Shown: positions 17,578-26,859, numbered from the stretch's first letter. The stretch: 64,000 nucleotides of DNA from an uncultured Parabacteroides sp. (GCA_949296075.1 CASFNG010000003.1:239419-303418); one strand, 5' to 3'. Program-made: numbers and translations. Notes: generated by a model not told the origin, from the sequence alone.

Positions 17578-19419
17578 TTACTTTTTAATCGTGTTTTCCA
17601 TCTTGCCGATCGCGTCCGCGGTTTGCTCATACAGCTTGTCCATAGCGTCTGAGGCTTGCGAGGGTGCGTAACGGGCAAACTCACAAGTATTCAGTATATC
17701 CATGAACTCACGCGTCAAAGTCTCGTCAACACCGTATTTAGAGAGCTCCATCTCCACGTTGTCCTTTGTCAGGTCCGACTGAGGAATGCTCAACTTATCA
17801 CTCAAGTATCCCCACAACGCACGTAATACCTCCTCGTAGAACTCCTCCTTCTTATTCTCCCGCATCAGTTTACCGGCGTTCTTCAAGCGGCGAGCCGCCA
17901 TCTTATTCGCCTTTCTCGTACGGACTCTCGCGATGTCCGCGTTCTCTTTCACCTGTTTCCGGTACACAAAGAAGAACACGATAAAGAGGATAACCGGGAC
18001 GATATAGCACATATAATACAGGAATGAGCCAAAGAACAGATCCTTGCCGCTACCCACGAAAGAGAAGCCCTTCGTCTTCAGGTAGCGAATATCCTGACCT
18101 AAATACTTAACACTCTCCTTGTTGCTAAAATTAGATACCACAGGAGCCGACGAGCCACCGTCCTTTCCCGGTTCCACGTGCAGCTTATACGGCCCAGCGG
18201 TAAGTGTCTTATAGGCTCCCGCCTTAATATCAAAATAGGAGAAGGCGATAGCGGGGATCTCAAAATCTCCCGCATAACGGGGAATGGCCATGTACTCGAT
18301 CGTCTTGGAGCCGCTCACTCCCGCGGCAGTCGTCTTGGTGTCAGTCTCCACTTTCGGATCATACACGTCAAAATCGTTCGGGAAAGCGACTTCCGGGTTC
18401 TTCACCAATTTCACGTTCCCGTTGCCGGAAATCTTGACCTTGATCGTCACCGCCTCATCAGCCTTGACATGATCCGCGCTGATCTCCGATGTCATGGAGA
18501 AAGATCCGACAGCCCCCGAGAAGGAGGCCGGCTTACCCGAAGGCAACGCCTTAACATCGATCGTGACAGGGGCGGTAGTCAACACCTTACTCACGTCGCG
18601 GTAAGAATCGAAGAAGCTGTCGAAGATACTGCCTCCGCCGGGCTGACGCATACGGACACGCACCACGGCATCGTATTTACCGCTCCCGATCGTGATCTTT
18701 CCCGAGCGTTGCGGATAGAGAATCACCTGACGCATCACGGCCGATTGGTAATTACGCCCGTTATAATTCTCCAAGGTAAGTTGTTTCTCTTGCGGCAAAT
18801 CAACCTCTTGTAACAAGAATCCCTCAAATTCCGGATACTTAAGTCCCGTAATCGAGAAGTTCTCCAAGGAATAAACCTTGAAAGTCACCAAGAAGCCCTC
18901 CTGCTCGAATACGCTTCGCTTTGAGACATCCATACGGACAAATAGGCGATCGTTGGAGATCGACCCGCTCGCCGTAGCGGTCTCCGCCTCTTTTTTCCCT
19001 GCCTTATCCGCGGGAAGTACCTTTATCGACAAGGCATTGGATGTATAATTAGCCCCGTTCACCTTGATCGTGGCTGGGGGTATGTTAAACGTGCCCTCTT
19101 TCTTCGGCATCAAGATATAGGTAAAGGTCACGGTTGTCTCGCTGGAACTTTTCCCGTTGACCCAGCTACTGCTATAAGAAGTGGACTGGGACGGCCCCAT
19201 GAGCACGTCAAAGTCCGGCATTTCCTGCACCCTTAACTCCTTTCCCTCGGCATTGACGGTAAATGTAAGGCGGAATTGCTCGCCCATGACTACCGCCGGT
19301 GGAGCGGAGGCCTTGAACATCACATCCGCGGCCCAGATCGTCGCCCCTGCCGTCCATATCAAGACGAATACGAAAATCAGTCTTCTCATCGCATCTATCA
19401 TATTATCTCTCCTATTCAT
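17578..19419 (-). CDS. batD: BatD: oxygen-tolerance protein
   Basis: A 613-residue protein of the BatD family. It has a signal sequence (start at 19419, or Met11 at 19389, which puts the hydrophobic run first), a long periplasmic beta-rich region with repeated immunoglobulin-like units (FKASAPPAVVMGEQFRLTF, and SADHVKADEAVTIKVKISGNGN), a single membrane segment near residue 470 (LYYMCYIVPVILFIVFFFVY), and a basic cytoplasmic tail. It starts 3 bases after batC, which argues for the longer start or for tight coupling. Partners are the BatA/BatB VWA proteins. Confidence 0.9.
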   Translation of the reverse strand: MNRRDNMIDAMRRLIFVFVLIWTAGATIWAADVMFKASAPPAVVMGEQFRLTFTVNAEGKELRVQEMPDFDVLMGPSQSTSYSSSWVNGKSSSETTVTFTYILMPKKEGTFNIPPATIKVNGANYTSNALSIKVLPADKAGKKEAETATASGSISNDRLFVRMDVSKRSVFEQEGFLVTFKVYSLENFSITGLKYPEFEGFLLQEVDLPQEKQLTLENYNGRNYQSAVMRQVILYPQRSGKITIGSGKYDAVVRVRMRQPGGGSIFDSFFDSYRDVSKVLTTAPVTIDVKALPSGKPASFSGAVGSFSMTSEISADHVKADEAVTIKVKISGNGNVKLVKNPEVAFPNDFDVYDPKVETDTKTTAAGVSGSKTIEYMAIPRYAGDFEIPAIAFSYFDIKAGAYKTLTAGPYKLHVEPGKDGGSSAPVVSNFSNKESVKYLGQDIRYLKTKGFSFVGSGKDLFFGSFLYYMCYIVPVILFIVFFFVYRKQVKENADIARVRTRKANKMAARRLKNAGKLMRENKKEEFYEEVLRALWGYLSDKLSIPQSDLTKDNVEMELSKYGVDETLTREFMDILNTCEFARYAPSQASDAMDKLYEQTADAIGKMENTIKK

Positions 19420-19422
19420 AAA

Positions 19423-20157
19423 TTACCATTCTTTCTCCGTCTTACGACTTTGTTGCTGCCTCATTTGGGCCTTCTTCACTTTCTCTTGCGTATCTTTCTC
19501 ATCTTGCAGGAAGGCATCCAGCATCTGTTGAGCGTTATCCTTGCTCATCTGCTCATTGGGTTGCTGCTGCTCTTGGGTCTTATCCTGCTTCTGGTCATCT
19601 TGTTGCTGCTGCTGTTGCTGTTGGTTCTCGTTCTGATCCTTGTTCTCCTGCTTATCCTCGTTCTGTTGATCCTGACTTTGATCCTGATTTTGCTGATCGG
19701 ATAATTGCTTTTGAGCCAAGGCCAAGTTATAACGGGTCTCATCGTCTTTCGGGTTCAGGCGAAGAGACTGCTTATACATCTCGATCGCCTTACCATAATC
19801 CTTGGCGTTCATGAAGACATTTCCCATATTATGATAGACACCCGAGAGACGAGCTTTCCCCTCAGGGGTAGAAACCATCTTCTCGCCTTGCCCGGCGATG
19901 ATCTGATATTGCTCGGCCGCCTCGGCAAACTTACCCTGCTTATAAAGGGAATTTCCGAGGTTATAGGTACCCTCCGTGGAACGAGGATTCACCTCCAAAC
20001 TTTTTCTATAAGCGATTTCCGCCTCGGTATACTTCTCGCTTTCATAAAGCTTGTTCCCTTCACGTACGTTTTTACGCTCCGCTTTTTGCGCAAAGGTGAG
20101 CCCGGTTCCCAAAAACCAAGCCGACACCACTATCATCCATTTATGTGCTCGCATCAT
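19423..20157 (-). CDS. batC: BatC: TPR protein with Q/N/D-rich low-complexity tail
   Basis: A 244-residue protein with a signal sequence (ending TFAQ), TPR repeats at about 30-150 (EAEIAYRKSLEVNP, GNSLYKQGKFAEAAEQY, AIEMYKQSLRLNPKDDETRYNLALAQ), and a Q/N/D/K-rich region at 152-205 including eight Gln in a row. The end (residues 206-244) is charged. The low-complexity part is encoded by mixed CAA/CAG triplets. Bacteroides BatC has this layout. Probably a scaffold between the periplasmic domains of the Bat proteins. It overlaps nothing and sits 10 bases after batB. Confidence 0.9.
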   Translation of the reverse strand: MMRAHKWMIVVSAWFLGTGLTFAQKAERKNVREGNKLYESEKYTEAEIAYRKSLEVNPRSTEGTYNLGNSLYKQGKFAEAAEQYQIIAGQGEKMVSTPEGKARLSGVYHNMGNVFMNAKDYGKAIEMYKQSLRLNPKDDETRYNLALAQKQLSDQQNQDQSQDQQNEDKQENKDQNENQQQQQQQQDDQKQDKTQEQQQPNEQMSKDNAQQMLDAFLQDEKDTQEKVKKAQMRQQQSRKTEKEW

Positions 20158-20167
20158 TTTTTCGAAT

Positions 20168-21187
20168 TTAAGAGAAAAGTTTCACTTTCCTAAATATACG
20201 ATTCTTCCGGTCCAAGGTAAAGAAATCCGCGATCAGCAGGAATAAAGCGATCCACGCGAATACCTGGAATTGCTCGTCGTATTCGGAATAGACCTTGCTA
20301 TCAAGCTCGCTCTTGTTCATCTTCTCGATCTCTTTCTGGAGGGCTTTCAAGGCGGAGTTCGTATTGTCGGCCCGCACATACAGACCGTTCCCGGCAGCCG
20401 CTATCTCCTGGGCCATCTGCTCGTTAAGTTTCGTAATGACCACATTGCCGTCCTTATCTTTCAGATAGTTATTGCTACCTTCAATCGGTATCGGGGATCC
20501 CTTCGGGTCGCCCATACCTACGATATTCACATGAATCCCTTTATCAGAGACCGCTTTGGCCGCCCCGATCGCGTCATCCTCATGATTCTCTCCGTCCGTG
20601 ATCAGGACAATGGCCTTTTCCGTGTTCTCGTCTGGCGTGAACGATCGCGCCGCCAAGTTGATAGCCGCTCCAATCGCCGTACCTTGAGTTGAGATCATCG
20701 AGGGATTGATAGACGAGAGAAACATCTTGGCCGATATGTAGTCGGAGGTGATCGGTAACTGGGTAAAGGCATCGCCGGCGAAGACAATCAACCCGACCTT
20801 ATCGTTCGTGAAACCGTCCGTCAACCGAGATAGCATCTGCTTGGCTTTCTCCAAACGGTTTGGAGACATATCCTCGGCCAGCATCGAGTTGGAGACATCC
20901 AGACAGACCATGATCTCCACACCCTGGCGCTTTACGGTCTCTAACTTCGATCCGAATTGAGGCCCCGCTATCACGAAGATCACCATCGTAATGGCGGCTA
21001 ACAACAGCCAGAACTTCAGATGTTGCCTCTTTGTAGATACATCCGGCATCAATTCCGCCAACAACAATGGGTTACCATATCTCTTGATCGCCTTACTCTT
21101 CACGATCCTGGCATACACGAAAAAAACCAATAAGACAGGAACAAGAAATAGTAAGTATAAAAAATCTGGATGCGCAAATCGAAACAT
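20168..21187 (-). CDS. batB: BatB: membrane-anchored VWA-domain protein
   Basis: A 339-residue protein with membrane segments at about 10-25 and 60-75, then a von Willebrand factor A domain with an intact MIDAS motif DVSNS (Asp97, Ser99, Ser101) and the later TDGENHEDD segment, and a C-terminal membrane helix (FAWIALFLLIADFF). The metal site suggests divalent-ion-dependent binding to a partner protein. BatA and BatB are paralogues encoded side by side, 19 bases apart. Confidence 0.92.
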   Translation of the reverse strand: MFRFAHPDFLYLLFLVPVLLVFFVYARIVKSKAIKRYGNPLLLAELMPDVSTKRQHLKFWLLLAAITMVIFVIAGPQFGSKLETVKRQGVEIMVCLDVSNSMLAEDMSPNRLEKAKQMLSRLTDGFTNDKVGLIVFAGDAFTQLPITSDYISAKMFLSSINPSMISTQGTAIGAAINLAARSFTPDENTEKAIVLITDGENHEDDAIGAAKAVSDKGIHVNIVGMGDPKGSPIPIEGSNNYLKDKDGNVVITKLNEQMAQEIAAAGNGLYVRADNTNSALKALQKEIEKMNKSELDSKVYSEYDEQFQVFAWIALFLLIADFFTLDRKNRIFRKVKLFS

Positions 21188-21206
21188 AATCCTTTATCTC
21201 TTTCTT

Positions 21207-22193
21207 TTATGGAATATTCCTCAACAACGTATTTCTCAATAGGATTTCTCCCAGCAAAAGGCCGAATACCAATAAAGCCCAATTCTTATATTCTTCTTGC
21301 TTCTTGCTATACTCCCGGACACTAATCTTGGTCTTTTCCATCTGATCGATCTCAGAGTAGATCTCTTTCAAGCTGGCATTATCCGTAGCCCGGAAATATT
21401 GTCCACCCGTAGTAGAGGCGATTTGTCTCAGGGTAGCCTCATCGATCTCCACAGGGATATTCTGGTACTGCACACCAAAAGCCGTCTGGAATGGGTAGGG
21501 TGCCATCCCTTTCGTGCCAACCCCAATCGTATAGACCCGGATACCAAATGTTTTCGCTATCTCGGCTGCCGTCACGGGAGCGATCTCCCCCGCGTTATTC
21601 GAACCATCCGTAAGCAAGATGATCACCTTCGATTTGGCCTGGCTATCCTTGATTCGGCTCACGGCATTGGCCAATCCGAGGCCTATCGCCGTACCATCCT
21701 GTATCATCCCGCTCTGAATATCCTTAAAAAGGTTCAGCAATACGGCATGATCCGTAGTCAAAGGGCATTGCGTAAAGCTTTCCGCGGAGAAAACGACCAA
21801 TCCTATATTGTCATTCGGCCGTCCATTAATAAATGACGCCGCGACATCTTTAGCGGCCTCCAGCCTGTCAGGTTTCAAATCTTGAGCCAACATACTGCCG
21901 GATATATCCATAGCTAACATAATATCTATACCTTCCGTAGAAGAGTTAGACCAACTGTTCGTAGATTGCGGACGAGCCAACACGATGATAAGCAATGCGA
22001 TAGCCAATATCCGCAAGACAAAGGGCAGATGGCGCAAATAGACAATCCACGACCTTGACGCTGGCGAATCAAAGGCTTCCGAAGATGAAACCCGCAAACT
22101 CGCCTGGCTTTTGCTTAGCTTATATATATACCACCCGATCATCGGGATAAGCAGAAGCAATAAGTATAAATAATTAGGATTCGCAAATACCAT
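21207..22193 (-). CDS. batA: BatA: membrane-anchored VWA-domain protein
   Basis: A 328-residue paralogue of BatB. It has N-terminal membrane segments, a VWA domain with MIDAS DISGS (Asp96, Ser98, Ser100) and LLTDGSNN, and a C-terminal membrane helix (NWALLVFGLLLGEILLR). The first gene of the batA-E series; it follows the beta-rich membrane protein gene by 11 bases. VWA proteins next to MoxR AAA+ ATPases usually act as pairs in which the ATPase remodels or activates a VWA-associated complex. Confidence 0.92.
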   Translation of the reverse strand: MVFANPNYLYLLLLLIPMIGWYIYKLSKSQASLRVSSSEAFDSPASRSWIVYLRHLPFVLRILAIALLIIVLARPQSTNSWSNSSTEGIDIMLAMDISGSMLAQDLKPDRLEAAKDVAASFINGRPNDNIGLVVFSAESFTQCPLTTDHAVLLNLFKDIQSGMIQDGTAIGLGLANAVSRIKDSQAKSKVIILLTDGSNNAGEIAPVTAAEIAKTFGIRVYTIGVGTKGMAPYPFQTAFGVQYQNIPVEIDEATLRQIASTTGGQYFRATDNASLKEIYSEIDQMEKTKISVREYSKKQEEYKNWALLVFGLLLGEILLRNTLLRNIP

Positions 22194-22204
22194 TTCTCAA
22201 TCTC

Positions 22205-23296
22205 TTAATCTTTTAACATTGTAGAATCATTCGTCGACTTCGGTTGATAACGACTCAATTCGTCATCATGGGCCTGGCCTGCTGATGGGATTTCCCGGGC
22301 AGAGCGGAGCTCCTTCTCCGAATTCTTAGCGCCATCCGCATCCTCATTTCCTTCCGGAGTTTCCAGTTCCTCTACCTTCGTCTGATTCACAAATAAATAT
22401 GCGTTCATCAAGCTTAAGTCATTCTCGTCCGGGAGCGGGTTCATCTTGGCGAACTTCACGAAATCCGCCAATCGCAAGATTTGCCTCAGATTATCATATA
22501 CGCTTTGCGCTTCCGTATTCTTTTTGATCAAATCAAGGATCTCCCCCGAGGTCATCTCCATAGCGTTAATGCCAAAACGCTCCACGATATATTTACGCAA
22601 GGTCTCCGTAATCAAGGTATAATACTCTTTGCTACGTCCTTGTTGCCACAACTTTTGTTGCTTGATCTCGTCCAATTCCTTGATTGCCTGCTCATGCGGA
22701 GGAAGCTTAGGCTCCGGCTTCTTGAAAGGTATCAAGGATTTTCTCGCCCTGATCCGTTTCACGATATAAGCGATCACGCAGACCAAGAGCAATGCCAACA
22801 AGATCCCATAGATAATCGGGTAATAGTCCGCCCACACGAAAGGAGGCTTCCAGACCGACTTAATATCAAAGAACTCTTCCGGCTTATCCGCATTCACGGG
22901 AATAGAGGTAACCTTCAAGGCCACCTGATCCGAATATACGGTATCTACCCCATCTATCACCTTTAAGGGGGGTAAAAGATAAAGCGCCGAATCAAACGAA
23001 GTGATCAGTACATCTTGCTTGATGACGAGTTTGTCGTTCTCTATCTCAGACGAATCAGGCTTCGACAGATTCAGCACCTCCACCCCTGCCATCAAGGTAT
23101 CGTTCGGGATCACGATCTGCACGGGACGATCCTTATCCGTTGTCACTGTCAGATGCAACGTGGTCTGCTCCCCGATCAAGATAGCCGCCGAGTCGATAGC
23201 CACATCAATCAATGGCCCTTGCGCATATGAGGCTCCTGCTCCCATAAGCGAGACGACCGAGATCAAAAACAGGATACTTTTCCTTATCAGTTTCAT
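22205..23296 (-). CDS. membrane protein of the Bat operon with BatD-like periplasmic part and DUF4381-like tail
   Basis: A 363-residue protein: signal sequence (ending SYAQ), a beta-rich periplasmic region (IDVAIDSAAILIGEQTTLHLTV) like the N-terminus of BatD, one membrane helix at about 190 (YYPIIYGILLALLLVCVIAYIV begins at residue 178 or so), and a cytoplasmic helical tail with LRKYIVERFGINAMEMTSGEIL. This tail resembles that of DUF4381 proteins next to MoxR/VWA genes. Position between the DUF58 gene and batA, with 8- and 11-base gaps, marks it as an operon member. I give no symbol because naming differs between species. Confidence 0.8.
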   Translation of the reverse strand: MKLIRKSILFLISVVSLMGAGASYAQGPLIDVAIDSAAILIGEQTTLHLTVTTDKDRPVQIVIPNDTLMAGVEVLNLSKPDSSEIENDKLVIKQDVLITSFDSALYLLPPLKVIDGVDTVYSDQVALKVTSIPVNADKPEEFFDIKSVWKPPFVWADYYPIIYGILLALLLVCVIAYIVKRIRARKSLIPFKKPEPKLPPHEQAIKELDEIKQQKLWQQGRSKEYYTLITETLRKYIVERFGINAMEMTSGEILDLIKKNTEAQSVYDNLRQILRLADFVKFAKMNPLPDENDLSLMNAYLFVNQTKVEELETPEGNEDADGAKNSEKELRSAREIPSAGQAHDDELSRYQPKSTNDSTMLKD

Positions 23297-23304
23297 CTAT
23301 GATT

Positions 23305-24174
23305 TCAATTTCTTTTGTCAAAAAGGGCGATCAGAGCCTTCACATAATCATCCTCGGTCCGGATAGAGACCGAATCCACATGACATTTCTTAAACGTATC
23401 GTTCATCGTGGCCTGTCTCTTCTCCCACCACTCTTTATATGCCATACGCACCCGAGCGGAAGAGCTGTCTATCCATCTCTCATGCCCAGTCTCAGCGTCC
23501 TTTATTTTCATAAGCCCGACCGAAGGCAACTCTGTCTCTCGGCGATCATACACTTGGATAGCCACCATGTCGTGCTTACGGTTCGCCACGGTAAGCGCAT
23601 CCTTGAATCCCTCCTTATCAATAAAATCGGAGATCAAGAATGCCGTACACCGCTTCTTGATCGCATTCGTCAGGTACTTCAATACCTGGCTGATATTTGT
23701 CCTTGTCTCCTCCGGATGGAAATCGATCAATTCACGGATGATATACAAGATATGCTTCTTGCCTTTCTGTGGCGGTATGAACTTCTCAATCTTATCCGAG
23801 AAGAACACCACGCCGATCTTATCATTGTTCTGGATCGCCGAGAAAGCCAGCGTAGCCGCGATCTCCGTGATCACCTCCTTTTTCATCATGTTCACGGAGC
23901 CGAAGTCACGGCTTCCCGACACATCGATCAGGAGCATCACCGTCAGCTCTCGCTCCTCCTCGAAAACCTTCACGTAAGGGCGCACATAGCGGGCGGTGAC
24001 ATTCCAGTCAATGTCCCGGATATCATCCCCATATTGGTATTCCCTCACCTCACTGAACGCCATACCACGCCCCTTGAACGCGGAATGATACTGCCCGGCG
24101 AAGATATTGCGAGAAAGCCCTCGAGTTTTTATCTCGATACGGCGAACTTTCTTTAATAATTCACTTGTCTCCAT
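23305..24174 (-). CDS. DUF58 family protein (VWA-like), Bat operon
   Basis: A 289-residue cytoplasmic protein. The DUF58 signature is YGDDIRDIDWNVTARY, followed by MLLIDVSGSRDFG, a DxSxS MIDAS-like motif, so the fold is a VWA domain. The protein begins with a helical LLKKVRRIEI stretch. DUF58 genes are nearly always beside MoxR AAA+ genes; here moxR lies 39 bases upstream. Likely works with MoxR in assembly or activation of a membrane complex containing BatA/BatB. Confidence 0.9.
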   Translation of the reverse strand: METSELLKKVRRIEIKTRGLSRNIFAGQYHSAFKGRGMAFSEVREYQYGDDIRDIDWNVTARYVRPYVKVFEEERELTVMLLIDVSGSRDFGSVNMMKKEVITEIAATLAFSAIQNNDKIGVVFFSDKIEKFIPPQKGKKHILYIIRELIDFHPEETRTNISQVLKYLTNAIKKRCTAFLISDFIDKEGFKDALTVANRKHDMVAIQVYDRRETELPSVGLMKIKDAETGHERWIDSSSARVRMAYKEWWEKRQATMNDTFKKCHVDSVSIRTEDDYVKALIALFDKRN

Positions 24175-24213
24175 CTCATTCGTTCTTGGTTAAACGCCGG
24201 AGGAGGCGCCTTG

Positions 24214-25209
24214 TCATGGAACCTCCACCTTATTCAGGATCTCGCTGATGACCTCCTCGGATGTCAGGTTATTAGCTTCCGCCTCGTAACTTAAGCCTAT
24301 ACGATGGCGCATAACGTCATGGCATACCGCACGGATGTCCTCCGGGATCACGTAACCTCTACGCTTGATAAAAGCATACGCGCGGGCAGCCAACGCCAGA
24401 TTGATCGACGCACGTGGGGAAGCCCCGAAAGAGATCATGTTGGCTAAGTTAGGCAAACCTGCCTCAGCCGGGAAACGAGTAGCGAAAACAATATCCACGA
24501 TATAACGCTCGATTTTCTCATCCAAATAGACCTCACGCACCACGTTACGGGCATCAAGGATCTCTTCTTTCGTCAAGATCGGCTTGATCTCCTGACGGTC
24601 GCCTGATATATTCTGCCGTATAATCAACTTCTCCTCTTCTTTCTTCGGGTAGTTAATGATTACCTTCAGCATAAAACGATCCACCTGAGCCTCAGGCAAC
24701 GGGTAGGTTCCTTCTTGCTCAATCGGGTTCTGGGTAGCCATCACCAAGAAAGGTTTAGGCAATTGATAGGTATGCTCGCTAATTGTCACCTGACGCTCCT
24801 GCATCGCCTCCAACAAGGCACTCTGTACCTTGGCCGGAGCGCGGTTGATCTCATCCGCCAATACGAAGTTGGCGAATACCGGTCCTTGCTTCACTTGGAA
24901 TTCTTCGCTTTTCTGGCTATAGATCATGGTACCGATGACATCAGCAGGCAGCAAATCCGGAGTGAATTGGATCCGGCTATATTTGGCATCGATCAAGGAC
25001 GACAAAGTCTTGATCGCAAGAGTCTTCGCCAATCCCGGCACACCTTCCAGCAAGATGTGTCCATCCGAGAGCAAACCGATCAATAAGGATTCCACCAGAT
25101 GCTTCTGTCCGACAATCACCTTGTCCATGCCCATTGTAATCATGTTCACGAAGGAACTTTTACTTTCAATTCGCTCGTTCAATTCACGAATATCCACTGT
25201 CTGACTCAT
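24214..25209 (-). CDS. MoxR-type AAA+ ATPase
   Basis: A 331-residue AAA+ ATPase of the MoxR family. Walker A is GVPGLAKT (56-63), Walker B is LADE (Asp119, Glu120) in ADEINRAPAKVQSALLEAMQE, sensor 1 is MATQNP, and sensor-2 region SFGASPRASINL is present. It is the first gene of an operon running through to the PAP2 gene. MoxR ATPases act as chaperones for VWA-containing complexes. A -7-like box lies about 77 bases upstream (25286-25293). Confidence 0.93.
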   Translation of the reverse strand: MSQTVDIRELNERIESKSSFVNMITMGMDKVIVGQKHLVESLLIGLLSDGHILLEGVPGLAKTLAIKTLSSLIDAKYSRIQFTPDLLPADVIGTMIYSQKSEEFQVKQGPVFANFVLADEINRAPAKVQSALLEAMQERQVTISEHTYQLPKPFLVMATQNPIEQEGTYPLPEAQVDRFMLKVIINYPKKEEEKLIIRQNISGDRQEIKPILTKEEILDARNVVREVYLDEKIERYIVDIVFATRFPAEAGLPNLANMISFGASPRASINLALAARAYAFIKRRGYVIPEDIRAVCHDVMRHRIGLSYEAEANNLTSEEVISEILNKVEVP

Positions 25210-25285
25210 ACGATTTCTTATCTATTGTTTTTATTCAGTTTCGAATTCACGACTCAATACCCTATATCGTTATTTTTAGGATGCA

Positions 25286-25293
25286 CAAAATTA
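25286..25293 (-). promoter_or_regulatory. candidate -7 box of the moxR-bat operon
   Basis: TAATTTTG on the minus strand matches TAnnTTTG and lies in the 180-base gap between the HU/LysM gene and moxR. No convincing -33 TTG at the normal spacing. Leader would be about 70 bases. Confidence 0.5.
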
Positions 25294-25389
25294 GAAATGT
25301 TAAATTCGTATTCTTCACTTTTGCAGTTAAATAATACTAAACCAACATTCCCTTACAGTGTCCTTTTTTACTCTAAAAGGGGATACTTA

Positions 25390-26496
25390 TCAATCAGTGG
25401 AAAGGATCTCTGTCTGGAGGAGTGCCGCCTTCTCTCTCGAATCTTTGCTTTTCGCGTCTATGCCATATAATTCAGGGGCGGGGATCTCCAGTTCAGTACC
25501 AATCGGGATATTATTGGGATCCTCTATCACGCTCTTGTTGTGCAGATAGATATATACCCAAAACAGCTTATGCCCATATGCATCCAAAGCGATAACCGTA
25601 AGTCGATCGCCGGGCTTGATCCGTATATGCCCTAATGGACGGGGATCAGGCTCTTTTTGTGACATGGAGGATGAGTCTTGGCAAGCCGTTCGAGCCACAG
25701 AATCAGGAAGGACCGCCGAGGAAGTCACCAAAGCCGTATCCGTCTCACCCAAATTCCTCTCTTCATGAACCGGACTCTTCCAATTATTCCGCCCCACATA
25801 GCAAAATGCCGCGATTACCAAAAGCACAAGGACTATAAGGGTGACAACAGAGCCCGCCTTTTTACCTAAGGAATAACACTTTCGTTCCCCTCCAGCAGAT
25901 GTGGTTTCGATAGGATCAGGTCGCATATCTTGAGAAATAGCGCCAGTCGCATCCAAACTTGACATAACAGGCTCTTCTATCGACCTTGTTTCCGGAGAAC
26001 TACATCCGGGTAACTGAGGTTTGGGTAAAATAGCTTCCCCCGCCAAAGCTCTTTCCATCGGCAGCTCAGAAGACTCCGCCTTCTCTACCACGGGATCAAG
26101 CAACACCTCTTCTTCCGACTCATCTTCAGCCCCCTTTTCATCTATGGATTCTTCCATATCCGAGAAATCGACATTCTCGGCCAACTCCGTCGTTTCAAAT
26201 ATGGAAAATGGCTTATTAACCTGCTCTCGCAGATCCTTGTCTGGAAGGAAAGAGAATTTATAATGAGCCGGAATCAAGATCCGTTCGCCCGTATTTACAT
26301 GCACGCTCTCCCGCTGTTCCACAGGAATAATCTTGAAGGTCCCCAGTCCCTTAACTTTTACGATCTTATCTCGATATACCCCTTCAGAGACCAAGGCAAC
26401 AAAATGCCGCAGGAAAACCTCTACCTCCTCACGGTCTCTACCGATACGTTGAGACAACAAACCGGCCAAATCTTGTATATTCAGCCGGTTATTCAT
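25390..26496 (-). CDS. HU-like DNA-binding domain fused through a membrane helix to a LysM-like domain
   Basis: A 368-residue protein in four parts. Residues 1-100 are an HU/IHF-type domain (KIVKVKGLGTFKIIPVEQRESV, then NTGERILIPAHYKFSFLPD). Residues 100-200 are a long acidic, disordered-looking linker (EESIDEKGAEDESEEE). Residues 216-234 are one strongly hydrophobic helix with basic residues on its N side, predicting an N-in, C-out topology. Residues about 290-341 are a LysM-like domain (IRIKPGDRLTVIALDAYG, then NNIPIGTELEIP). The layout could tether nucleoid DNA to the envelope. It overlaps the preceding HU gene by 8 bases. Confidence 0.8.
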   Translation of the reverse strand: MNNRLNIQDLAGLLSQRIGRDREEVEVFLRHFVALVSEGVYRDKIVKVKGLGTFKIIPVEQRESVHVNTGERILIPAHYKFSFLPDKDLREQVNKPFSIFETTELAENVDFSDMEESIDEKGAEDESEEEVLLDPVVEKAESSELPMERALAGEAILPKPQLPGCSSPETRSIEEPVMSSLDATGAISQDMRPDPIETTSAGGERKCYSLGKKAGSVVTLIVLVLLVIAAFCYVGRNNWKSPVHEERNLGETDTALVTSSAVLPDSVARTACQDSSSMSQKEPDPRPLGHIRIKPGDRLTVIALDAYGHKLFWVYIYLHNKSVIEDPNNIPIGTELEIPAPELYGIDAKSKDSREKAALLQTEILSTD

Positions 26497-26779
26497 TTCC
26501 TTCCAACGTTTTCAAACGATTCTTCAAAGTCGTACCCGGCTTGAATACCGGAACTAATTTAGGGGGAACCAGATAACGCTTCCCATTCGCCGGATTAACG
26601 GAGATACGTTCCGCCTTTTTTCTTACCTCAAACTGCCCTAACCCTTGCAAATACACCGTGTCGTTATCCATCAAGCGCGAGCCTATGAGAGACGTGAACT
26701 CAAGCAACAGACCGGAGACCTCCTTCGAAGCCCACCCCGTGCGCTTCGCCAATTCCGCTATCAGTTCCTTATTTCGCAT
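26489..26779 (-). CDS. HU-family DNA-binding protein
   Basis: A 96-residue HU-like protein (MRNKELIAELAKRTGW at the start). The beta-arm region VYLQGLGQFEVRKKAERISVNPANGKR contains the family GxF motif and the NP tip that inserts into DNA, and it ends with KPGTTLKNRLK. HU proteins bind and bend double-stranded DNA with little sequence preference. The start at 26779 fits the family; starts further upstream (26791, 26818, 26845) add unaligned residues. It overlaps the HU/LysM gene by 8 bases, suggesting translational coupling, and follows rimO by 80 bases. Confidence 0.85.
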   Translation of the reverse strand: MRNKELIAELAKRTGWASKEVSGLLLEFTSLIGSRLMDNDTVYLQGLGQFEVRKKAERISVNPANGKRYLVPPKLVPVFKPGTTLKNRLKTLEGNE

Positions 26780-26859
26780 ATCCACGTCCATATCAGTTCG
26801 AGCTGCTATATTAATCATTTTTATGCGGAAAGGCAAATAATCCAACGATCTATTTTGCG

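Noticed and set aside
19599-19623. The CTG/TTG triplet run as an unrelated microsatellite
   Set aside because: It encodes the Gln tract of BatC, in frame, and needs no separate explanation.
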